Source: Cyanobacteria bacterium UBA11153 (GTDB lineage: Bacteria > Cyanobacteriota > Cyanobacteriia > Cyanobacteriales > Coleofasciculaceae). Taken from it: DNA of 15,931 nucleotides. The stretch is taken from contig DOIX01000187.1 of the NCBI GenBank assembly GCA_003511885.1, positions 1 through 15,931 of the forward strand. The letters are read 5' to 3'. This document shows positions 6,257 through 11,709 of this stretch, piece after piece (position 1 is the first letter of the stretch; the number at the start of each line of letters is the position of its first letter). The notes below the pieces were generated by a model. The model searched no databases. It worked only from the letters and a program-made list of their open reading frames with translations, and was not told where the DNA came from. Position numbers and translations under genes: made by a program.

Positions 6257-7576
6257 CTAAGCACTTCTCAAAGCTACAATCGGATCTAGTTTTGCTGCCC
6301 GCCGTGCAGGTACAACCCCAAAAAATAACCCAATCCCTCCAGAAACCCCAACCGCGACTAGAATAGCTACAGGAGAAATTCCTGCTTTCAACGGCGTTAC
6401 CACACCCACCAATAATACCCCACTCACGCCAACCAAAGTACCCAAAATTCCCCCTGCGGCTGACAGAATCACAGCTTCAATCAAAAACTGAATTAAAATA
6501 TCTGTCTCTCTTGCACCAATAGCTTTACGGAGTCCAATTTCTTGAGTGCGCTCAGTGACAGAAACTAACATAATATTCATTACGCCAATCCCGCCAACAC
6601 CGAGAGAAATAGCCGCGATTGCCGCTAACATGATGGTTAATGCGCCAGTCACGTTATTGACAATACTCAAAATATCTTTCTGAGTATCTACGCCAAAATC
6701 ATCTTCTCCTGTAATTTTGTGTCGCCGCCGCAGGAGGTTTTCAATCTGAAATTTAGCGGCATCAATACTATCTCGATTTTTAGCAGAAACAGAAATCCAA
6801 CTCACTTCAGTGCCATAAGGAGAAGTTTTCCCCTGCAATCGATTAGCCATGGTAGTTAAAGGCAGAAAGGCAGCATCATCTTGATTTTGCCCCATAAAAG
6901 AACCTTTAGTTTCCATAATCCCTACTATCTGAAAACTGACATTATTAATCCGTATCTCTTCACCCAATGGATTTTGCTTGCCAAATAACTTTTCTGCTAA
7001 TTCAGATCCCAACATTACCACTTGTTTATTCCGTTTGATATCTAATTCATTAATAAATCTACCTTGAGCGACATCGAAATTGCGTACTTCCAGAAATTCT
7101 GGGGTAGTTCCCGTTACCTGAGACTGGGAATTCTTATTGCCATAACTAATTAAAAAACGATTACTAATTTCGGGCGCAACTGCGGCAATAGATGGCACTT
7201 GATTGGCGATAGCTTTAGCATCTTCCCAGACTAAAGTTTTAGGTAAATCGAAGGTTGTCTGACGGGCTTCGCGAGAGCCAGGTAAGACAAAAAGGACATT
7301 TGGCCCCAAAGATTCAAACTGTTCCGATGCTAACTTCTGCGCGCCTTGTCCAATCCCTACCATGGCAATTACGGAAGCATTGCCAATAATAATTCCTAGC
7401 ATTGTTAAACTGCTGCGGAGTTTATTTGCCACCAAAGTAGTGGCAGACATTTTAAGACTTTCTACTAAGTCAATTCTTCTCGCGCGTGGTGATGACTTGG
7501 GATTATATCGATTTTCCTTAGAAGTTAGACTGGGGGATGGTATCTGAGGATTAGATTTTGCATCTTCAACCTGCAT
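6257..7576 (-). CDS. ABC transporter permease, MacB/FtsX type (DevC-like)
   Basis: 439-residue inner-membrane subunit of an ABC export system. After a cytoplasmic tail of about 50 residues comes the first helix (RSSLTMLGIIIGNASVIAMV, about 54-73). A periplasmic MacB_PCD-type domain spans about 77-305. The FtsX domain with three helices covers about 310-435. Family signatures are strong: ERTQEIGLRKAIGA (about 342-355), the cytoplasmic coupling segment that contacts the ATPase, and PARRAAKLDPIVALR at the C-terminus. There is no nucleotide-binding domain, unlike full-length E. coli MacB, so a separate ATPase is needed and none is encoded beside it. The ATG overlaps the end of the upstream adaptor gene by 11 nt, and a good AGGAG site is placed 7 nt before it, so the two are translationally linked. 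What it exports cannot be read from the sequence. Confidence 0.92.
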   Translation of the reverse strand: MQVEDAKSNPQIPSPSLTSKENRYNPKSSPRARRIDLVESLKMSATTLVANKLRSSLTMLGIIIGNASVIAMVGIGQGAQKLASEQFESLGPNVLFVLPGSREARQTTFDLPKTLVWEDAKAIANQVPSIAAVAPEISNRFLISYGNKNSQSQVTGTTPEFLEVRNFDVAQGRFINELDIKRNKQVVMLGSELAEKLFGKQNPLGEEIRINNVSFQIVGIMETKGSFMGQNQDDAAFLPLTTMANRLQGKTSPYGTEVSWISVSAKNRDSIDAAKFQIENLLRRRHKITGEDDFGVDTQKDILSIVNNVTGALTIMLAAIAAISLGVGGIGVMNIMLVSVTERTQEIGLRKAIGARETDILIQFLIEAVILSAAGGILGTLVGVSGVLLVGVVTPLKAGISPVAILVAVGVSGGIGLFFGVVPARRAAKLDPIVALRSA

Positions 7577-9329
7577 TCTTTTTCTCCTGTTGTTTTTTCC
7601 TAAACTCGGGTGGTAATTCGATAAAAACTCGATCTTTCTCCTTCAATCCATCAATAACTTGAGTTTTATCATCAATGGTACTACCAATTGTAATCTGTTT
7701 AAACTTGGGTTGATTATTTTGATCTGGTATCCAAACACCATCTTTACCATTTTGTTGCGCAATTGCTACAGTAGGAACTACGATCGCGTTTTTAATCGGT
7801 TCAGCTAAAAACCCTAACTGTACCTTCATTCCGGATCTTAGCTCTTTTTCCTCTGAAGAGGTAGCCACTTTGACTTCAAAGAAGGTAACGTTATCCCGTT
7901 TAACTGCTTCTGGTGCTATCAATCGGACAATTCCTTTGAAGACTCGATCCGGAATCGCATCAGCCCTAATTTCCACCGCCATCCCTGGTTTAATGTTACC
8001 AATATCAACTTCTGGCACTTCCGCTAGTACTTCCAATTTTTCTGTGGCAATGGTTAAAATAGAGCTTTGACTTTCTGTGCTTCTTTTATCTGTGCTAGCG
8101 GAGCGAGGATCTGGTGTGACAAAAGAGCCAACAAAAGCATATTTTTGCATCACAATCCCAGCAAAAGGAGCGCGAATTATCGTATCTTCTAATTGAACTT
8201 GGATACCTAATAATTGAGCTTCCGCAGCTTTAACCGCAGCTTGAAACTGGACAATTTCTTCGGGACGAGTGCCATTTTGTAGTTGCTTTAGAGCTATGCC
8301 TGCTTCAGCAGCAGCAGCTTCTAATTGGGAAATTTCTTCGGGACGAGTGCCATTTTGCAGTTGCTTGAGAGCTATGCCTGCTTCAGCAACAGAAGCTTCT
8401 AACTGAGCTATTTCTTCAGGGCGAGAGCCATTCTCTAACTCGCGTACTGCTATGGCAGCTTCGGCGACAGCAGCTTGTAATTGGGCAATTTCTGGACTAT
8501 TTTTATTTTTGGTATTTCTGACTTGGGCCAGGCGTTGTTCAGCTTCAAAAAGTGCGGCTCTGGCATTGTTTGCTTCTGTAATTATTTCATCGAATCTATC
8601 TTGAGAAATAGCTCCTTGCTCCGCTAAATCTCGATGGCGCTGTACCCGTTTTTCAGCTAAATTTAACCGAGAGCGAGCAGTTTCAACTTGAGCAATTGCC
8701 TGATTAATTTCACTGGGATTACCCACCTGAGCTTGTACTAGTCTAGCTTGAGCTTGTACTAGTCTAGCTTGAGCTTGAGCAATATCTTCAGAGCGGCTAG
8801 TTTTTGCTTGTTGTAAACGAGCTTGAGCTTGAGCTAAACGCGCAGCAGCTTGGCCAATTTCTTCTCGACGAGGACCAGTTTTTGCCTGTTGTAAGCGAGC
8901 TTGAGCTTGGACAAAACGAGCTTCAGCTTGGGCAATTTCTTCTTGACGATTACCAGCTTTTGCCTGTTGTAAACGAGCTTGGGCTTGGGCTAAATTAGCT
9001 TGAGCTTGCAGAAACTCTGTCTTAATATTACTTTGCTCCATAATAGCCAATATTTGTCCCTGCTGTACGCGATCGCCCTGTTCGACTCGTAACTGGACCA
9101 AACGCCCAGCCACTTTGGGGCTGATGTTCACACTTTCAAATGGTTTCACCTCACCATCAGCAGTAATCCGCACCGCCAGATTTTGGGCTTGCACTGGCAC
9201 TGTCAGTTTAGCCAGATCAATTTTGGTGGGTTTGGATGCGATCGCAAAATAACCCGCAGCACCCACTACTAAAACACCTGTTGCTATCATCCCCATCATC
9301 CATGGCAGAGGTTTTTTGATTTCACCCAT
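7566..9329 (-). CDS. HlyD/MacA-type periplasmic adaptor with expanded repeat hairpin (DevB-like)
   Basis: 587 residues, longer than the roughly 370-480 usual for MacA/DevB-type adaptors. A membrane anchor at about 11-31 is followed by the first half of the barrel-sandwich (lipoyl-like) domain with VNISPKVAGRLVQL and VEQGDRVQQGQILA (68-94). A long alpha-hairpin covers about 102-380. The second barrel half starts at EDTIIRAPFAGIVM (about 381), then beta-barrel and membrane-proximal domains run to the C-terminus. The extra length lies in the hairpin: 26-residue units recur in both arms (130-206 and 280-357). Such adaptors link an inner-membrane ABC transporter to an outer-membrane TolC-type channel. 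The downstream permease overlaps by 11 nt. The start ATG at 9329 has only AAGAAG directly in front, so the exact start is less certain; later ATGs at residues 11 and 12 would remove the charged lead before the membrane anchor. Confidence 0.9.
   Translation of the reverse strand: MGEIKKPLPWMMGMIATGVLVVGAAGYFAIASKPTKIDLAKLTVPVQAQNLAVRITADGEVKPFESVNISPKVAGRLVQLRVEQGDRVQQGQILAIMEQSNIKTEFLQAQANLAQAQARLQQAKAGNRQEEIAQAEARFVQAQARLQQAKTGPRREEIGQAAARLAQAQARLQQAKTSRSEDIAQAQARLVQAQARLVQAQVGNPSEINQAIAQVETARSRLNLAEKRVQRHRDLAEQGAISQDRFDEIITEANNARAALFEAEQRLAQVRNTKNKNSPEIAQLQAAVAEAAIAVRELENGSRPEEIAQLEASVAEAGIALKQLQNGTRPEEISQLEAAAAEAGIALKQLQNGTRPEEIVQFQAAVKAAEAQLLGIQVQLEDTIIRAPFAGIVMQKYAFVGSFVTPDPRSASTDKRSTESQSSILTIATEKLEVLAEVPEVDIGNIKPGMAVEIRADAIPDRVFKGIVRLIAPEAVKRDNVTFFEVKVATSSEEKELRSGMKVQLGFLAEPIKNAIVVPTVAIAQQNGKDGVWIPDQNNQPKFKQITIGSTIDDKTQVIDGLKEKDRVFIELPPEFRKKQQEKKNAG
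7584..7588 (-). promoter_or_regulatory. Ribosome binding site of the permease, inside the adaptor gene
   Basis: AGGAG on the minus strand, 7 nt before the permease ATG. It lies within the last codons of the adaptor gene and supports the overlapping start at 7576. Confidence 0.8.
8259..8492 (-). repeat. Three 78-nt (26-residue) repeats, descending arm of adaptor hairpin
   Basis: Three in-frame 78-nt units encode residues 280-305, 306-331 and 332-357, each of the form EI.QLEA..AEAGIALKQLQNG.RPE. The last two units are nearly identical in DNA as well, so this duplication is fairly recent. Confidence 0.92.
8712..8942 (-). repeat. Three 75-78-nt repeats, ascending arm of adaptor hairpin
   Basis: Units at residues 130-155, 156-180 and 181-206 of the form EEI.QA.ARL.QAQARLQQAK.G.R. 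Unit two is 25 residues long, the others 26. Within this block an 18-nt DNA stretch (AGCTTGTACTAGTCTAGC type, about 8730-8770) is itself repeated. Confidence 0.88.
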
Positions 9330-9333
9330 CTTC

Positions 9334-9375
9334 TTGTTGGTTGTTGGTCATTAGTCCTTTGTCCTTAGTCATTGG
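9334..9375. repeat. Heptamer tandem array directly upstream of the adaptor start
   Basis: Six 7-nt units: TTGTTGG twice, then TCATTAG, TCCTTTG, TCCTTAG, TCATTGG. It begins 5 nt before the adaptor ATG (minus sense) and so occupies its ribosome-binding and leader region. Confidence 0.75.
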
Positions 9376-9550
9376 CGATTGATTACTAATAACCCAATAA
9401 CTAAAAAGAAACAACTAACTTCATCTGTAAATAATGGTAAATAATTCTTAATAAAACTGCTACCTCAATTAACATCACCACTTCAAGAAGACGAATCGAT
9501 GAGGATAATTGATTCCCACTCAATGGGATTGTAGGGACTCTCCACCTAGG

Positions 9551-9595
9551 CATCCGCTGTCCCACTCCCCACTCCCAGCTCCCAGCTCCCATCTT
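9551..9595. repeat. Dispersed repeat family C, copy 2, running into a heptamer array
   Basis: Positions 9551-9569 match 4364-4382 with one change. From 9561 on there are five 7-nt units: CCCACTC twice, CCAGCTC twice, CCATCTT. It is about 75 nt before the TPR gene. Confidence 0.8.
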
Positions 9596-9669
9596 CCCGC
9601 GACAATCGTACCAATTATGCGCTACTTTAACGGAATAACCAGTTTCCAGTTATCTCGTGAGGATCCAAC

Positions 9670-10545
9670 GTGTCCAAACCCATTCATTTTTTACCAATTT
9701 TCGCACTGCTTAGTTTACTAACCTTACCAGGACCCGTTTCCGGACAGGCACTTGTTCCCTATACTGTCCAGCTCAATTCAGAGAAACTGGAGGAGCAAGG
9801 CTTAAATCTAGCTCAGGATGCCATTCAACTCGTGCGATTTCAGCAATTTGAGTTGGCATTACCTAGAGCGCAACTCGCCACTCAACTTGCCCCTAATCGC
9901 TATCAAACTTGGTTTATCTTAGGCAGTCTCTACGTGCAAAACCAAGAATTAGATAAAGGTATTCAAGCTCTCCAACAGGCACGCTCTCTGGATCGAAAAG
10001 AGGCAGGGATTTTATTCACTTTAGGTTCAGCCTATTTTCAGAAAAAGGATTATAACACAGCCATTTCCAATTTGCAAGAAGGATTGAAACTCAAGCCAGA
10101 TGTCCCTGAAGCTCTATTCGATTTAGGTAATTCCTACTACATGCTCAAACAGTATGCTCCAGCAATTACAGCTTATGAAAAAGCAGTAGCCCAGGAAAAA
10201 AACTTTTGGCCAGCAATCAATAATATTGGATTAGTAAAGTACGAACAGGGAGATGTAACAGGTGCAATTGAAAAATGGCGGGCTGCGATCGCAATTGACA
10301 AAGAAGCCGCTGAACCGCAATTAGCTGTAGCAGTAGCATTTTATACTCAAGGAGAACAAGATCGGGGTATCGCCATGGGAGAAACAGCAATCCGTTTAGA
10401 CAATCGCTATGCCGACTTGCAATTTCTCAAAGAAAATCTCTGGGGACAAAGGCTCCTTGCTGATACGAAAAAGTTTTTGGACAATCCTCGAATTCAAGCC
10501 GCGATCGCTCAAACTCAAAGTTCCCCTTCACGGAATGGGGAATAG
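9670..10545 (+). CDS. Exported tetratricopeptide repeat (TPR) protein
   Basis: 291 residues, GTG start with GAGG (9659-9662) 7 nt upstream. Residues 1-25 are a signal peptide (basic lead, FALLSLLTL core, likely cleavage near VSG-QA), so the protein is probably periplasmic or lumenal. About six TPR units follow between about 37 and 240; typical ones are YQTWFILGSLYVQNQELDKG, AGILFTLGSAYFQKKDYNTA and PEALFDLGNSYYMLKQYAPA, at 34-residue spacing. TPR domains bind partner proteins; no enzymatic domain is present, so it is probably a scaffold or assembly factor. The partner cannot be read from the sequence. The last residues, SRNGE, and the TAG stop are encoded by a heptamer repeat array, so the natural C-terminus may have been altered by repeat expansion. 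Two HIP1 sites lie inside. Confidence 0.88.
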   Translation: MSKPIHFLPIFALLSLLTLPGPVSGQALVPYTVQLNSEKLEEQGLNLAQDAIQLVRFQQFELALPRAQLATQLAPNRYQTWFILGSLYVQNQELDKGIQALQQARSLDRKEAGILFTLGSAYFQKKDYNTAISNLQEGLKLKPDVPEALFDLGNSYYMLKQYAPAITAYEKAVAQEKNFWPAINNIGLVKYEQGDVTGAIEKWRAAIAIDKEAAEPQLAVAVAFYTQGEQDRGIAMGETAIRLDNRYADLQFLKENLWGQRLLADTKKFLDNPRIQAAIAQTQSSPSRNGE

Positions 10546-10559
10546 GGAATGGGGAATGG
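10532..10559. repeat. Heptamer array covering the TPR gene stop codon
   Basis: Four 7-nt units: GGAATGG, GGAATAG, GGAATGG, GGAATGG. The TAG stop (10543-10545) falls in the second unit. The unit is the same as at 5752-5779. Confidence 0.88.
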
Positions 10560-10595
10560 AAGACAAGCTAATTGCATTGCTATAGTTATTGGCTG

Positions 10596-10612
10596 GGGAC
10601 TAGGGACTGGGG
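10596..10612. repeat. Short heptamer array (GGGACTR type)
   Basis: GGGACTA, GGGACTG, then GGG: a little over two units of seven. Confidence 0.55.
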
Positions 10613-10654
10613 AAGAAAACTCTTTAATCAAGGGTTTGAGGAATTTTGAAAGTC

Positions 10655-10680
10655 CTAACTGCCCTGACGGTTGCTATAAT
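10655..10680. repeat. Palindromic dispersed repeat, family A, inverted copy
   Basis: On the minus strand this reads ATTATAGCAACCGTC, AGG, GCAGTTAG, matching the copies at 211-237 and 15871-15897 with a few changes. The stem here is imperfect, so this copy looks older. Confidence 0.65.
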
Positions 10681-10820
10681 TGCTAATCTTCGAGATATTC
10701 CCTACCCCCTGCTCCTCTGGTTCTCTGCTCCCTTCTCCCCAGAGGGTCTTGCCAAAATAGTACGTTTGTACAAAAATAGATTGGACAGAGATCTTGTACC
10801 AGTCGCAACAAGTCGAAAAA

Positions 10821-10963
10821 CCTAACCCCCCAGCCCCCTTCCCACCTCCCCCTTCCCACCTCCTACAAGGAGGGGGAAAAGGAAAAACTTTTTTAATTGG
10901 AAGGGGGAGCCAGAAATCTTGCTCCCCTCCCCTAAAAGGAGAGGGGCTGAGGGAGGGGTCAAA
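10821..10963. repeat. Two head-to-head copies of a C/G-rich palindromic repeat
   Basis: The left half starts CCTAACCCCCCAGCCCCCTT, contains a duplicated CTTCCCACCTCC and a small CCTCCT-ACA-AGGAGG hairpin. The reverse complement of the right half begins GACCCCTCCCTCAGCCCC and has its own hairpin around TAAAAGGAGAGGGG. Both halves look like the same repeat type in opposite orientation, about 40 nt apart. Confidence 0.7.
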
Positions 10964-11027
10964 CTGGTAATTGAGAATGGTGCAAGATGTGAGTTGGACT
11001 GACTTGTGCCAGCCAACCATGAAAAAA

Positions 11028-11077
11028 CTACCTACAGGATGGGAGTAAAAATCCTTGTCCTTGTCTGTAGGTGGTAG
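11028..11077. repeat. Hairpin upstream of nothing obvious, 8-10 bp stem
   Basis: ACCTACAG (11030-11037) pairs with CTGTAGGT (11065-11072), with a possible outer CTA/TAG pair after a 2-nt bulge. The loop is 27 nt. It lies past the end of both convergent genes (TPR on plus, receiver on minus), about 100 nt beyond the receiver stop. It has no T-tract. Function unknown. Confidence 0.35.
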
Positions 11078-11175
11078 GCGTAACTCCCGTCAGGGATAAC
11101 TCCAAATGACTTGAGGAATATGGGGAAGAAGACTACCACAACTGAGCCAAGAGGGAGCCGAGAAAAAGAGTTGGA

Positions 11176-11574
11176 TCAATCTTTTGGTAACAGTGCCACA
11201 ATCTGATCGACAAATTTTTGATGATCCACAACAGGTTTAGAGATATAGGCATCTGCCCCACTATCTTTCAAGAAATTTTCCCGATCCCCCTCCATGGCGT
11301 GCGCCGTGACCAATATAATCGGCAAATAGGCAGTTTGAGTGTCAGATTTTAACATTTGGGTAATCTTGATCCCATCAACTGGCATACCTCGATAAGAACT
11401 GCGAGCTAGGGAAACATCCATCAAAATAATATCAGCTTCTCCAGAATGGGCAATGTTCATGACCTCTTCGACATCTTCAGTTCCCTTAACATTAAATCCA
11501 CCACGCTTGGTGAGAATTTTCGAGAAAATGCGAAGATTGGTTGGGTCGTCTTCTACAATCAGAACGGTTTTCAT
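11176..11574 (-). CDS. Stand-alone response regulator receiver (CheY-like)
   Basis: 132 residues forming a single receiver domain and nothing else. The acidic pair D9/D10 (VLIVEDDP), phospho-acceptor D53 (ILMDVSL), switch residue T90 (LVTAHAM) and K113 (YISKPV) are all present, so it should be phosphorylated by a histidine kinase. A short insertion after D53 (ARSSYRGMPVDG) is of a type often seen in cyanobacterial receivers. With no output domain it probably acts through protein contact or in a phosphorelay. No kinase lies in the window, so the signal is unknown. It is divergent from the topoisomerase gene (135 nt between starts). No ribosome binding site is visible before the ATG. Confidence 0.93.
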   Translation of the reverse strand: MKTVLIVEDDPTNLRIFSKILTKRGGFNVKGTEDVEEVMNIAHSGEADIILMDVSLARSSYRGMPVDGIKITQMLKSDTQTAYLPIILVTAHAMEGDRENFLKDSGADAYISKPVVDHQKFVDQIVALLPKD

Positions 11575-11709
11575 GGGCGTTGCATCAAGAAAGTCGTCTT
11601 TTTTTTGAAAAGTGCGATTAGATCGTAAGTCTGATAGGGACTTAAGTTAGTTGCCATTGCTAAATCATTTCGTCATCACATTAAGATCGCAAACTAGGGA
11701 AAATAACTC

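Larger units (their letters stand above)
9330..9669. other. Divergent intergenic region with two heptamer arrays
   Basis: 340 nt between the adaptor operon and the TPR gene, which are divergent. Heptamer arrays lie at 9334-9375 and 9561-9595. The roughly 170 nt between them are AT-rich and must contain promoters, but I see no clear one. Frames at 9401-9592 (-) and 9509-9721 (+) run over repeat DNA and are not supported. Confidence 0.65.
10546..11175. other. Repeat-filled intergenic region without supported genes
   Basis: 630 nt between the TPR gene and the convergent receiver gene. It contains the end of one heptamer array, a second short one (10596-10612), an inverted copy of palindromic repeat A, a long pair of inverted C/G-rich elements (10821-10963) and a hairpin (11028-11077). 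Minus-strand frames at 10655-11020 and 10822-11016 translate the C/G-rich repeat into low-complexity Pro/Gly/Ser peptide and are not genes. I see no RNA gene I can name. Confidence 0.75.

Noticed and set aside
8259..8942. Possible CRISPR-like or mobile repeat at 78-nt spacing
   Set aside because: The repeats are in frame, code for coiled-coil heptads of the adaptor and have no spacers.
9401..9721. Short frames on both strands upstream of the TPR gene
   Set aside because: They overlap the CCCACTC/CCAGCTC heptamer array, and the plus-strand one runs out of frame into the TPR signal peptide.
10655..11020. Minus-strand frames of 121 and 64 residues (the second at 10822-11016)
   Set aside because: They translate the C/G-rich inverted repeats into Pro/Gly/Ser-rich peptide; two overlapping frames both open over the same repeat is a composition effect.
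11028..11160. tRNA or 6S-type RNA gene near the hairpin at 11028-11077
   Set aside because: There is no cloverleaf, no T-loop GTTCRANYC-type sequence, and no long open-bubble stem; only one modest hairpin is supported.
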